Below are positions 25,599 to 34,744 of a stretch of DNA of 64,000 bases, piece by piece. Numbering within the stretch: the stretch's first letter is position 1; each line of letters starts with the position of its first letter. Below the pieces are notes generated by a model. That model saw nothing but the letters and a program-made list of their open reading frames with translations. It had not been told where the DNA came from and searched no databases. A program made the position numbers and the translations under genes. Source of the DNA: CAYWNK01 sp964459495 (lineage in GTDB: Bacteria > Planctomycetota > UBA1135 > GCA-002686595); NCBI GenBank assembly GCA_964459495.1, contig CAYWNK010000004.1, positions 8,916 through 72,915 on the forward strand, in the 5' to 3' direction.

Positions 25599-27056
25599 CT
25601 AGCGTTGGTCGACCAGCGCTAGCCACTCCACGGCACCGACCAACCCGACGCGGGCGCACCAGCCAAGGTTGTGGGGCTCGAGGTCGGTGCTGCGCTCTGG
25701 CAGGTCGCCGGCGGAGTGGTAGCTCGTGTCGTGGTCCACGCTCACGAGGTCTCGATCGGACCAGGACTCGCCCGGCATGCCCTCCGTACGGGGGTGTTCC
25801 TCGGGCTTGTCCCAGGCGCTGGTGAAGATGGTGATCGCTGGAATCCCCTGGTCCCGGAAGAGCTTGGAGCTGCTGAACACGTAGCTGTCGGTGCCGCCCA
25901 GACTCTTGTTGGTCGCCCATTTGGCGGGGAAGCCATCCCTGCCCGCCCGTCGCCCGAGCAGGGTATCCAGGGAGCGTACGAGCTCTTTGTTGGCCGGCAG
26001 ATCGTCGGGCTCGATGTTGAGTTGCTCGGCTCCGCTTCCGAAACCGGCCTGGTCCCAGTTGAAAACCCCGACACAGGGGGTCTCGGCGAGCTGGGTCTCC
26101 AGATAGTGGCGCGTGGAGTGAATCTCCGAGCCCCAGATCACAAAACGCACTTCCCGCGGCGGAGCCTCCAGCTCCCCGGCGCGAATGGCCGCGCTCCAGG
26201 CCTCGGCGATGGCGAGCACGACGGCCACGCCGCTCGCGTTGTCGTTCGCTCCCGGGCCCCCGGCGTCGGAGTCCCCGTGGGCGCACAGCAGCAGGACACC
26301 TGGCGGGGCGCCCTCCCGTGCGGCGAGCCTGGCTTCGAGCGTCATGGGGCCGGCCTTCGCGATGTGGCTCTGGAGCTCGATCGACACGCTCACGTCACGG
26401 CCGGCCTTCAGCCACTCGCGGAGGGTGGCCCCGTTCTTGGCCCCAATGCCGAAGACGGGGTAGCGGTTGCGGGCGCTTGCCCGCAGGGGAATCAACTTGG
26501 GCCAGCCGTCCGCATCGTGGCCATCGACAAGCGCCGCGGCGAGTGCCGGTCCCTCGCGGGGGGGCCGGTGGGCCTTGGAGAACAGCGCAACGTGGCCGTC
26601 GAGCTGCTCGAGGGACAAAGGCCAGCTGCCCGCGGCGCTCGGCGAGTAGCCGTAGGGCCAGGCGCGCTCGAGGGGGAGCTCCGTCGCGGGCTGGGTGCCC
26701 TTGGCGCTCGCCTTGGCCACCACGGTCCAGGGTTCCTCCCAGTGGGTCAGGCGCTCAGGAGCGGTGAGTGTGCGAACCAGCAGGCCGGCGGCTTTGAAGT
26801 GTCCGGCGAGGTAGTTGGCCGCGCGCAGGCTGGAGGGGGTTCCGCCCATGCGCGGCCCGAGGGCGCAGAGCTCCCGGACCCGCTGGGCCGCGAGGTCCTG
26901 GTCAACGCGGGCCTCGGGGCCGGCAAAGGGGGAGTCGGAGCCCCCGGTGCCCGGGTCCTGGAGACTGGGGTCCTGGAGACTGGGCTCCTGGAGACTGGGC
27001 TCCTGAGGGGCGAGGACCAGCAAAAGACAGGCGAGGGAGGACAGCGCGGCGTGCAT
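25599..27056 (-). CDS. secreted M28-family metallopeptidase
   Basis: 485 residues from ATG 27056, which begins a signal peptide (MHAALSSLACLLLVLA). Just after it lies a low-complexity run of PSLQ(E/D) units. The peptidase domain has zinc-site motifs CAHGDSDAGGPGANDNASGVA, VIWGSEIHSTRHY, FNWDQAGFGSG and a late HDTSYHSAGDL, matching the two-zinc M28 pattern. It is expected to be an exported aminopeptidase or carboxypeptidase. It is divergent from the TetR gene, and the TetR operators lie 50-92 bases upstream of its start, so it may also be under that control. Convergent with the YdjG-like gene, two bases apart. Confidence 0.85.
   Translation of the reverse strand: MHAALSSLACLLLVLAPQEPSLQEPSLQDPSLQDPGTGGSDSPFAGPEARVDQDLAAQRVRELCALGPRMGGTPSSLRAANYLAGHFKAAGLLVRTLTAPERLTHWEEPWTVVAKASAKGTQPATELPLERAWPYGYSPSAAGSWPLSLEQLDGHVALFSKAHRPPREGPALAAALVDGHDADGWPKLIPLRASARNRYPVFGIGAKNGATLREWLKAGRDVSVSIELQSHIAKAGPMTLEARLAAREGAPPGVLLLCAHGDSDAGGPGANDNASGVAVVLAIAEAWSAAIRAGELEAPPREVRFVIWGSEIHSTRHYLETQLAETPCVGVFNWDQAGFGSGAEQLNIEPDDLPANKELVRSLDTLLGRRAGRDGFPAKWATNKSLGGTDSYVFSSSKLFRDQGIPAITIFTSAWDKPEEHPRTEGMPGESWSDRDLVSVDHDTSYHSAGDLPERSTDLEPHNLGWCARVGLVGAVEWLALVDQR
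26956..27000. repeat. 15-bp tandem repeat, three copies plus a partial, inside the M28 gene
   Basis: Unit TCCTGGAGACTGGGG (last base G or C) repeats at 26956, 26971 and 26986, with a partial copy from 27001. It encodes the five-residue repeat just after the signal peptide and keeps frame, so copy number could vary without disrupting the protein. Confidence 0.8.
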
Positions 27057-27105
27057 GGCACGTTTGTACCCGCCAGCGCCGTCGAATCGGCGGCCCAAGG
27101 GCTTG

Positions 27106-27121
27106 TCAAACGCTCGTTTGA
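27106..27121. promoter_or_regulatory. TetR operator 1 (perfect palindrome)
   Basis: TCAAACGCTCGTTTGA is a perfect 7+2+7 palindrome of the kind used by TetR/AcrR repressors. It sits 43 bases before the TetR start and 50 bases from the divergent peptidase start. Confidence 0.75.
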
Positions 27122-27132
27122 ATGCGATGCTT

Positions 27133-27148
27133 TCCAACGAGCGTTTGA
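27133..27148. promoter_or_regulatory. TetR operator 2 (one mismatch)
   Basis: TCCAACGAGCGTTTGA is the same palindrome in inverted orientation with one mismatch. Its centre is 27 bases from that of operator 1, on nearly the same helix face as a tandem-bound pair of dimers would need. Confidence 0.7.
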
Positions 27149-27163
27149 ATCGCTTACCGCCGA

Positions 27164-27832
27164 GTGGCCAAGACCCCGATCAACCCCGAGCCGCAGACCG
27201 CCGAGCGACTCCTCGACGCCGCCGAGCAGCTCTTCGCCCAGAAGGGTTGGGCGGGGGCGTCGATCCGGGAAATCACCCAGGCGGCGGGGGTCAATGTAGC
27301 CGCCGCCCACTACCACTTCGGCAGCAAGGAGGCGCTGCTGGCTGCGGTCATCGAGCGTCATATGGCGCAGATCATGGCCGAGCGCATCCGACTGCTCGAT
27401 GAAGCGGAGGCCGCGGGACCGGCGGATCTCTCGGGCATCGTGCGGGCCTTTGTCCTCCCAATTCTCAGCCAGGCGGAGGAACCGGATCGGGGCCGGTGCC
27501 TGCTGCAGCTCGTGGGGCGGACGTTCGGTGATCCCGACGGTCCCTGGCGCACGGCCTGCGAATCGCCCGTCTTTGAAAGTACCCGCAATCGCTTTCACGC
27601 CGCGTTCAGCCGGTGTCTGCCCGGTCTCAACGGGACCCAGGTGCACTGGCGAATCCACTTTTTGATGGGGTCCTTGGTGCACGTCGTGCTGCACGGAGAA
27701 CTGATTTCCCGGTCCACGGGCGGCGCACTCGACGCTTCCAACCTGGGGAGCGTGCAGGACGAACTCATCGCGTTCTTGGTCGGCGGCCTCGCAGTCGACG
27801 ACCCCGCATCCGAACCCGAAGTCTGCGACTAG
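27164..27832 (+). CDS. TetR/AcrR-family repressor (CecR-like)
   Basis: 222 residues from a GTG. The N-terminal helix-turn-helix is typical: AERLLDAAEQLFAQKGWAGASIREITQAAG followed by VNVAAAHYHFGSKEALL. The C-terminal ligand domain (about residues 80-210) resembles the CecR/DUF1956-type domain. Two palindromic operators lie just upstream, indicating autoregulation. The efflux operon starts four bases after its stop codon, so it almost certainly controls the RND system in the same transcript. Confidence 0.93.
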   Translation: MAKTPINPEPQTAERLLDAAEQLFAQKGWAGASIREITQAAGVNVAAAHYHFGSKEALLAAVIERHMAQIMAERIRLLDEAEAAGPADLSGIVRAFVLPILSQAEEPDRGRCLLQLVGRTFGDPDGPWRTACESPVFESTRNRFHAAFSRCLPGLNGTQVHWRIHFLMGSLVHVVLHGELISRSTGGALDASNLGSVQDELIAFLVGGLAVDDPASEPEVCD

Positions 27833-27836
27833 CTTC

Positions 27837-29249
27837 ATGCATCTTCGATTCCGTGCCTGTCTCGGTCTGCTGCTGACCGCGTGCATCTCCGCCCCCGATC
27901 GTCCGGAGGACTGGGAGCGCCCGGAACTTCCCGCCGCCTACGAGGAGGCGCAGGCTCCGAGCGAGCTTGCCGCGATTGAGATCGACTGGTGGACGCGGTT
28001 CGAGGATCCGGTGCTCGATTCTCTGGTGCTGGAGGCGCTGGCCCACAACCACGACTTGGGCGCGGCTGCCCAACGGGTCGTAGCGGCCGCGGGCCAGGCA
28101 CGGGTGGCCGGGGCCTTGGATCAGCCCAGCGTCGACTACAGCTTCAGCGCTGCGCGCAACCGCAACGTCTTCGTCGGACTGCCGATCCCAGGGGGACGCA
28201 ACGTCCTGTCGAACACGTTCACGAACTTCTCCAACACCTTCGGCATCAGCTGGGAGGCTGACCTGTGGGGGCGCTTGGCCTCGCAGGAACGATCTGCCCT
28301 CGCGAGCCTGGCGGCGATCGAAGCCGAGCGAGCGGGGGTGCAACTCTCGGTGTCAGCGCAAACGGTAGACCTGTGGTTTGGGCTGATCGACGCGCGGTTG
28401 CAGCGCGAGCTGGCGGAACGCACCCTGGCCAATTTTCAGGATTCGGAGCGCTTTGTGGGCGAGCGCTACCGGGCCGGCGTGGCGGCTGCCCTGGACTTGC
28501 GCCTTGCCGAAACCCAAACCGCAGGAGCAGCGGCAGCCCTGACATCGGCGCGGCAGGTCGAGCGTAGCTCGCGGCGGGCCCTCGAAGTCCTGCTCGGTAG
28601 GTATCCCTCAGCAGAGCTCGAGGCGCAGGAAAGACTGCCTTCTCTTCCCGGGCCCGTACCCGCCGGGTTGCCCATCGACTTGATCAGCAGGCGGCCGGAT
28701 CTGGTGGCCGCGGAGCAGTCGCTTCTGGCATTGGAAGCGACCGGCGATTCCCTGCGCGCCGACCTCTACCCCAGGCTTGCGTTGACCGGCAGCTTCGGTA
28801 CGACCTCGGACATGCTCGAGGACTTGCTCGACGGCGACTTTTCCATCTGGGGGCTGGCGGCGGGCTTGGCCCAGCCGGTGCTGGATGGCGGTCGGAGGCG
28901 GGCGGAAATCGAGGTGCAGGATGCGCGCCTACGCGAGGCCAGAGCGCGCTTTGCGCAGTCGGTCCTGATGGCCTGTTCGGAGGTGGAGAACGCCCTGGAC
29001 TCCGAGTTCTTTCTCGACGAGCGGGCCGGACACCTCAGTGCCGCCCTCGTAGCGGCTTCGGCCGCCGAGGAACTGTCCGAGGCCCAGTACAAGGAGGGGC
29101 TCGTCGACATCGTCACGCTGCTGGAAGCCCAACGCAATCGGATCACCGCGGAGAGCTCCGTGCTCTCGGCTGAACGCGCGGTGCTGTCGAGCCGCGTCGC
29201 GCTCATTCGCTCCCTCGGCGGCGGCCTGCTTCCAGGGGAGCCGCAATGA
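27837..29249 (+). CDS. outer-membrane factor lipoprotein of RND efflux system (NodT/OprM family)
   Basis: 470 residues. A signal peptide ends in Leu-Leu-Thr-Ala-Cys, so the protein is lipidated. It has the two OEP repeats of TolC-like channels: a first half with LEALAHNHDLGAAAQRVVAA and a second with LPIDLISRRPDLVAAEQSLL followed by NALDSEFFLDERAGHL. The GLPSDLLRRRPDI-like motif is a family signature. It would form the outer-membrane duct. It overlaps the MFP gene by four bases (ATGA). Confidence 0.93.
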   Translation: MHLRFRACLGLLLTACISAPDRPEDWERPELPAAYEEAQAPSELAAIEIDWWTRFEDPVLDSLVLEALAHNHDLGAAAQRVVAAAGQARVAGALDQPSVDYSFSAARNRNVFVGLPIPGGRNVLSNTFTNFSNTFGISWEADLWGRLASQERSALASLAAIEAERAGVQLSVSAQTVDLWFGLIDARLQRELAERTLANFQDSERFVGERYRAGVAAALDLRLAETQTAGAAAALTSARQVERSSRRALEVLLGRYPSAELEAQERLPSLPGPVPAGLPIDLISRRPDLVAAEQSLLALEATGDSLRADLYPRLALTGSFGTTSDMLEDLLDGDFSIWGLAAGLAQPVLDGGRRRAEIEVQDARLREARARFAQSVLMACSEVENALDSEFFLDERAGHLSAALVAASAAEELSEAQYKEGLVDIVTLLEAQRNRITAESSVLSAERAVLSSRVALIRSLGGGLLPGEPQ

Positions 29250-30415
29250 AGCCCTGGCATCAGGGGGTGGGGGCAGTTGTGATCCTGGTGGCCGGTGTGC
29301 TCGGTGCAAGAGCACTGATCGTGACGCGTCCAGTGGTCGAGCCCGCGGATACCGCCCGCTTTGTCCCGACGGTGCGGGTGAGCGAGGCGGTTCCCCAGGC
29401 ATTCGTGCCCACGCTGCGGGCGAGGGGCTCGGTGCGGCCTGCCGAGGTGAGCCGCTTGGCGGCCGAGGTCAGCGGCGTGGTGGAAGAGGTCTCGCCGCGG
29501 CTGGTGCAGGGCGGTTTTGTCGAGAAGGGCGAGGTGCTGCTGCGCCTGGACGCGACCGACTTCCAGCTGGCGGCCGTGCGCGCCGAGGCCGCCCTGGCAC
29601 AAACCCGGAGCGCCCTAGCCACCGAACAAGCGCAGGCCGCGGCCAGCATGTCGGCCTGGGACGGCGACGCGGAAAACGCACCTCCCCTTGTCCGCCGCGA
29701 GCCCCAGCTTGCGGCCGCGCGAGCGAATCTGGCCGCCGCTGAAGCGGATCGTGCCCGCGCCAAGCGCGACGTGGACCGGGCGGTGGTCCGAGCTCCGTTC
29801 CAGGCTTGGGTGCGCAGCGAGCAGGTGGCGCCTGGCCAGTGGGTCGCGCTCGGATCGGAGCTCGCGGTCCTCGCCCACGCCGGGCGCGCGGAGGTTCGAC
29901 TTCCGGTTCCTCACCGGGAGCTGCAGTGGATCGACGGCCACCCAGGTTCACGGAATGCCTTGCATGAGGTGCAGCTTTCCGCGGAATTCGCGGGCCAGGA
30001 TCTGACGTGGACAGCGCGCCTGGATCGCATCGAGCCAGAGCTGGATCCGGCGAGCCGAATGGCCTGGCTGGTAGCTGCCCTCGACGACCCTTACGGGCTA
30101 ACGGGCGGAGATCAGCAGGATTCAGCCAGCTCGCCGCTGCCCTCGGGCCTGTTCGTTCAGGCAGCGGTGCGAGGACGGGAGCTCGAGGGCGTGTTTCTCC
30201 TGCCCCGTAGGGCGGAGCGCAGCCCCGGCGAAGTGTGGCTGGTCGATATCGAGGGGAGCTTGGAGCGGCGGGTGGTTGAGGTCGCGTTGCGCGAAGGCGA
30301 TCAAATTGTGGTGACCAGCGGTCTGGAGCAGGGCGAACGGATCGTTGTGAGCCCCCTGGCGACCCCGGTGGTGGGCATGCCCGTCCGCGTCCTAGACGGG
30401 GAGCAGGGGCAATGA
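29246..30415 (+). CDS. RND efflux membrane-fusion (HlyD/AcrA-like) subunit
   Basis: 389 residues. A single N-terminal membrane segment (VGAVVILVAGVLGARALIV) anchors it. It has the beta-barrel/lipoyl pattern: VRPAEVSRLAAEVSGVVEEV, an alpha-hairpin of about 90 residues, the second lipoyl half DVDRAVVRAPFQAWVRSEQV, and a C-terminal membrane-proximal domain ending GLEQGERIVVSPL. It links the RND pump to the outer-membrane factor. ATGA overlaps with both neighbours show tight translational coupling. Confidence 0.93.
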   Translation: MKPWHQGVGAVVILVAGVLGARALIVTRPVVEPADTARFVPTVRVSEAVPQAFVPTLRARGSVRPAEVSRLAAEVSGVVEEVSPRLVQGGFVEKGEVLLRLDATDFQLAAVRAEAALAQTRSALATEQAQAAASMSAWDGDAENAPPLVRREPQLAAARANLAAAEADRARAKRDVDRAVVRAPFQAWVRSEQVAPGQWVALGSELAVLAHAGRAEVRLPVPHRELQWIDGHPGSRNALHEVQLSAEFAGQDLTWTARLDRIEPELDPASRMAWLVAALDDPYGLTGGDQQDSASSPLPSGLFVQAAVRGRELEGVFLLPRRAERSPGEVWLVDIEGSLERRVVEVALREGDQIVVTSGLEQGERIVVSPLATPVVGMPVRVLDGEQGQ

Positions 30416-33400
30416 ACGGGGTCATCGGGTGGTTCGCGGGAAACCGGGTTGCTGCCAACGTGCTGATGATCCTGCTGCTCGCGGGAGGGATGCTGGCGAT
30501 CCCGTCGCTGAAGATGGAGATCTTCCCCGAGCTAGACATGGAGGTCGTTCGCATCCAGGTGCCCTACCCGGGCGCCGCCGCGGAGGATGTCGAAGAGGGG
30601 ATCTGCCGGCGGATCGAGGAAGAACTCTCGGGGCTAGTCGGCATTGAGCGCCTGCGATCGACAGCCGCGGAAGGGATGGGGATCGTCAACGTAGAGGTTC
30701 TCGGCGAATCCGATGTGGATCAGGTGCTGCGCGACGTCACGAGCCGAGTCGACGCGATCGACACTTTCCCGGTCGATGCGGAAGAGCCCATCGTCGAGCG
30801 CAGCATCCGCCGCAACCAAGTGATCAACGTCGCCGTGTCGGGCCAGCTCTCCGAACGCGACTTGAAGGAGACCGCAGAACGGGTACGTGAGGATCTCCTC
30901 GCGCTGGACAGCATCACCCAGGTGGAGGTCGCGGCTGCGCGGCCTTACCAGCTGGCCATCGAGGTGTCTCCCACGGATCTGGAGGCGTACGGCATCTCCT
31001 TTGGTCAGGTCGCGACTGCGGTGCGGCAGGCATCGCTCGATGTTCCCGGCGGACGGGTTCGTACGCGTGGCGGCGAGGTTCTGCTCACCGCCGAGGGGCA
31101 GCGCTATCGCGCCGAGGAATTCGCCGAGCTGCCGCTGCTCGTGCGAGCGGACGGCACCCGTTTGCGGCTTGGGGATGTTGCCGATGTGCGCGACACCTTC
31201 GAGGAAACCGACCAGGCCGCGCGTTTCGATGGTCAGCCCGGGGTGGTGCTGCAGGTCTTTCGGGTGGGCAGCGAGAACGCGCTCGTGATCGCCGAAGACG
31301 TCAAGGCCTTCTGCGCCTCCAGTGCGGAGCGGCTGCCCGCGGAGGTGCGAGTGACGCCCTGGCGTGACGACAGCCGGCTCCTGAAAGGCCGCCTTGAGAC
31401 CCTGCTGCGCAATGCCTGGCAGGGCCTGCTCTTGGTCTTGCTGGTGCTCACCCTGTTCTTGAGGGTGGGCCTGGCGTTCTGGGTCACGCTGGGGATCCCG
31501 ATTTCCTTCCTGGGCGCGCTTGCGGTGTCTCCGATGCTGGGAACATCGATCAACGTGCTCAGCCTGTTCGCGTTCATCCTCGTGCTCGGCATCGTGGTGG
31601 ACGATGCCATCGTCGTGGGGGAGGCGGTCTTCGCCCGTATCCAGCGCGGGGAAACCGGAGCCGAGGCCGTCGCCGCGGGAGCAAGGGGCGTTGGCGTGCC
31701 CGTCGTGTTTGCCGTGCTTACAACGATCTGCGCCTTCCTACCCTTGGGCTTTCTCGAGGGCTCGACGGGCGACATTTGGCGTGTGATCCCGCTCGTCGTG
31801 ATCCCCACCCTTCTGTTCTCCCTGGTCGAGTCGCTCTGGATCCTGCCCGCGCACCTCGTGCACCTGCACGACAGGCCGGCGAAAGGACCTCTTGGCCGGG
31901 CCTGGGAGAGATTTCAGGGGGTGTTTTCAGGTGGGCTTCTGCGTTTCATCGATCGTGTCTACCGGCCCATATTGCGTAGCGCGCTGGGGCTTCGCTATCT
32001 GGTTCTCTCGGGCGCTGTCGCCGCTTGCGCGATCACAGTGGGCATGGTTGGACACGGACTGATCGGCTTCACCTTTTTTCCTAGCTTGCCGGCGGACGAC
32101 GTGTCGGTTGCGCTCACGATGCCCCTCGGCACTCCGGCCGAAGTGACAGCGCAGGTCGTAGCGGAGATGGAGCGGGCGGCGGAGCAGGTCGGCGAGCAGC
32201 TCGGAGAACGCGACCCCAGCGCGCACATGCTGGCCTCGGTGGGGGAGCAGCCCTGGAGAACCGTTCGCTCCGGTGCCGCTGGCGGCCAGGCGGAGAGCTT
32301 TGTCGGAGCGCACTTGGGTGAGGTTCACGTGGCGCTGATTCCATCCGAGAAGCGTGGCGGTCATGCCTCCCCGGACGAGTTCGTGGCGCTCTGGAGGGAC
32401 GCGATCGGCACGGTGCCGGGGGCCGAAGAGGTCGACTACAGCTCGGTCATGTTGAACGCGGGCAATCCCGTGGACGTGGAGCTGCGCGCTTCAGACCGCG
32501 CGGTGCTACAGGCTGCGGCCGACGACTTGCGCAGCACCTTGGACACCATCCCGGGACTGTTCGACATTGCCGACACTTTCCGGGCCGGCAAGCGCCAGGT
32601 GGAGTTCACCCTAACGCCACAGGGGGAGGCGGCGGGGATGACCCTGTCGGGGCTCGGATCCCAGGTCCGTCAGGCCTACCAGGGCGAAGTCGTGCAGCGC
32701 GTGCAGCGTGGGAGGGAAGAGCTCGAGATCGTTGTGCGCTACCCTGAGGACCAGCGCACAACGCTCGCCAGCCTGGAGGACATGCGCATCATGCTACCTG
32801 GCGGTCAGCAGGCAGCCCTGGGGCAGGTTGCTAAGGCACGCTGGACGACTTCGGCATCGAGCATCGAACGCACGGATCGCCGCCGCACCCTCGGGGTGAG
32901 CGCCGACCTGGACAGCGATGTGCAGAGCGCGGGCGCGGTCAACGAACTCCTCGCCTCGGAGCTGATGCCGGATCTGTTGCGCCGCTATCCCGGGCTTGAT
33001 TGGTCGTTTCAAGGGGAACGCGAAGAGCAGCAGAAAACCTTCCGTGGCCTCGTGACCGGTGGCTTGGTCGCCTTGCTGGGCATTTTTGCGCTGATGGCGA
33101 TTCCGTTTCGGTCCTACGTTCAGCCTTTGATCGTCATGACCGCGATTCCATTCGGAATCGTCGGCGCGCTGTGGGGCCATGTGCTGACCGGACTCGACGC
33201 GAGCATGCTATCGGTTCTGGGGATGGTGGCCTTGGCCGGAGTGGTCGTGAACGACAACTTAGTCCTTGTCGACACGGTCAACCAGCTCAGGCGAAGCCAC
33301 GCGCGAGGGGGCGACGGGCAGGGCAATCGCGCGTCCACGGCCGGACTCCGGAAGGCCGTACAGGAGGCTGGCGCGTCGCGCTTTCGCCCGATTCTGCTGA

Positions 33401-33633
33401 CCTCGATGACAACCTTTGCCGGTCTGACGCCGCTGATGCTGGAGACCAGCCTGCAGGCTCAATTCCTGATTCCAATGGCGGTCAGCCTGGCCTTCGGCGT
33501 CATGTTTTCGACCGTGGTTTCGCTCTTGCTCGTACCCTGCCTCTATCTGGTGTTGGAAGATGTTCTGGCGCTGCTGGGCCGCAGGCGTTCGGGGACCTCC
33601 AATGGCGAACAGGCCGAGGCAGCTGCACTGTGA
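30412..33633 (+). CDS. RND-family efflux permease
   Basis: 1073 residues, the normal AcrB/MexB length, with twelve transmembrane segments and two large periplasmic loops (after TM1 and TM7). The start, VIGWFAGNRVAANVLMILLL, and GILAIPSLKMEIFPELDMEVV-like sequence match the family. In TM4, LGIVVDDAIVV holds the paired Asp (about 397-398) of the proton relay. It resembles the heavy-metal/multidrug (HAE-1-like) branch often found with NodT-type channels. The substrate is unknown. It is the last gene of the TetR-controlled operon; an EamA gene follows after 28 bases. Confidence 0.94.
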   Translation: MNGVIGWFAGNRVAANVLMILLLAGGMLAIPSLKMEIFPELDMEVVRIQVPYPGAAAEDVEEGICRRIEEELSGLVGIERLRSTAAEGMGIVNVEVLGESDVDQVLRDVTSRVDAIDTFPVDAEEPIVERSIRRNQVINVAVSGQLSERDLKETAERVREDLLALDSITQVEVAAARPYQLAIEVSPTDLEAYGISFGQVATAVRQASLDVPGGRVRTRGGEVLLTAEGQRYRAEEFAELPLLVRADGTRLRLGDVADVRDTFEETDQAARFDGQPGVVLQVFRVGSENALVIAEDVKAFCASSAERLPAEVRVTPWRDDSRLLKGRLETLLRNAWQGLLLVLLVLTLFLRVGLAFWVTLGIPISFLGALAVSPMLGTSINVLSLFAFILVLGIVVDDAIVVGEAVFARIQRGETGAEAVAAGARGVGVPVVFAVLTTICAFLPLGFLEGSTGDIWRVIPLVVIPTLLFSLVESLWILPAHLVHLHDRPAKGPLGRAWERFQGVFSGGLLRFIDRVYRPILRSALGLRYLVLSGAVAACAITVGMVGHGLIGFTFFPSLPADDVSVALTMPLGTPAEVTAQVVAEMERAAEQVGEQLGERDPSAHMLASVGEQPWRTVRSGAAGGQAESFVGAHLGEVHVALIPSEKRGGHASPDEFVALWRDAIGTVPGAEEVDYSSVMLNAGNPVDVELRASDRAVLQAAADDLRSTLDTIPGLFDIADTFRAGKRQVEFTLTPQGEAAGMTLSGLGSQVRQAYQGEVVQRVQRGREELEIVVRYPEDQRTTLASLEDMRIMLPGGQQAALGQVAKARWTTSASSIERTDRRRTLGVSADLDSDVQSAGAVNELLASELMPDLLRRYPGLDWSFQGEREEQQKTFRGLVTGGLVALLGIFALMAIPFRSYVQPLIVMTAIPFGIVGALWGHVLTGLDASMLSVLGMVALAGVVVNDNLVLVDTVNQLRRSHARGGDGQGNRASTAGLRKAVQEAGASRFRPILLTSMTTFAGLTPLMLETSLQAQFLIPMAVSLAFGVMFSTVVSLLLVPCLYLVLEDVLALLGRRRSGTSNGEQAEAAAL

Positions 33634-33661
33634 TCACCCCTGACGGTCGTTGTCCCACAGC

Positions 33662-34603
33662 ATGAGCTATCCCCAGAAGACGGAAGCACAGGACGGAAAT
33701 CCCAGCACCTTGCTGCTGTGCCTTGTTGTCGGGCTGCTGTGTTTGATCTGGGGCTCGACCTGGGTCGTGATCGCGGGCGGCCTCGAGGATCTACCGCCTT
33801 TCACAGGAGCGGCCGCGCGCTTTGGGCTGGCGGCGCTCGTCCTGATGCTGGTGGCTCCGGCCCTGGCGCGTCGCGAGGGTGGGGGGGCGGCACCCTTGCA
33901 TTTGGTGCTCACGGTGGGGACCCTGAATTTCGGGCTGTCTTACGGGATTGTCTATTGGTCAGAGCAGCACCTTCCCAGCGGTTTGGCGTCGGTCGTTTGG
34001 GCGGTCTTCCCGCTGATGATGGGGGTCGGTGGGTCTTTCTATCTACCTGGCGAACGTCTGCGACCTGCGCAGTGGCTTGGGATGCTGTGCGGTTTCTTCG
34101 GTGTAGGGGTGCTTTTCGCCACCGACCTGTCCGTGACTCGACAGACCCTGGTGGCAGGGGGTGTTCTGCTGCTGTCTCCCCTTGCGGCGACGCTGGGAAC
34201 CCTGCAGCTCAAACGCTTCGGTGCGGAGGTGTCATCCGCGCTGCTCAATCGGGGGGCGATGACCGTCGGAGCGCTGCTGCTTGGTGCACTAGCCCTGATC
34301 AGCGAGCGCGGGGCCACGGTCCACTGGACCCCGGCGGCCATCGGGAGCGTCGTCTATCTCGCTCTGGCTGGAACGGTGATGACCTTCGGCCTGTACTTCT
34401 GGGCGATGCGCTACGCCCCCGCCTACCTGCTGAGCTTGATCGCCTACCTGACCCCGGGGATCGCGCTGCTCCTGGGTTCCCTCGTCCGTCGCGAGAGCAT
34501 TGGCGCGGGGACACTGGCGGGCCTCGCACTGATCCTGGCCGGTGTGGGGGCGGTTTTTGCGGGGAAGCGGCCTGCGACTTCTCCGGCCCGGGAAAGCAAT
34601 TAG
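33662..34603 (+). CDS. EamA/DMT-family transporter
   Basis: 313 residues from ATG 33662 (an upstream TTG would add four). Ten transmembrane segments in two EamA repeats: the first begins VGLLCLIWGSTWVVIAGGLEDLPP and the second MTVGALLLGALALIS with TVMTFGLYFWAMRYAPAYLL. Members export amino acids, nucleotides or other metabolites. It follows the RND gene by 28 bases and may be part of the same transcript. Substrate not predictable. Confidence 0.9.
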   Translation: MSYPQKTEAQDGNPSTLLLCLVVGLLCLIWGSTWVVIAGGLEDLPPFTGAAARFGLAALVLMLVAPALARREGGGAAPLHLVLTVGTLNFGLSYGIVYWSEQHLPSGLASVVWAVFPLMMGVGGSFYLPGERLRPAQWLGMLCGFFGVGVLFATDLSVTRQTLVAGGVLLLSPLAATLGTLQLKRFGAEVSSALLNRGAMTVGALLLGALALISERGATVHWTPAAIGSVVYLALAGTVMTFGLYFWAMRYAPAYLLSLIAYLTPGIALLLGSLVRRESIGAGTLAGLALILAGVGAVFAGKRPATSPARESN

Positions 34604-34744
34604 CGGGCCGTACCGTTTCGATCTGGGGCAGGGGTCCGTGCCCTGGACTGAGATTGCCCGGCGGGCGATTTCGGGAAAGCGAGGCCCGGACGGGGTTCTT
34701 TCCCCACGACGGCCCCGGGACGGGCTATATCCATAGATAGAGAC

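Noticed and set aside
26956..27000. CRISPR-like repeat
   Set aside because: Contiguous 15-bp units without spacers, inside a coding frame.
34604..34744. A small gene or strong terminator between the EamA gene and the 158-residue gene
   Set aside because: Only short, imperfect hairpins and no coding-like frame are visible.
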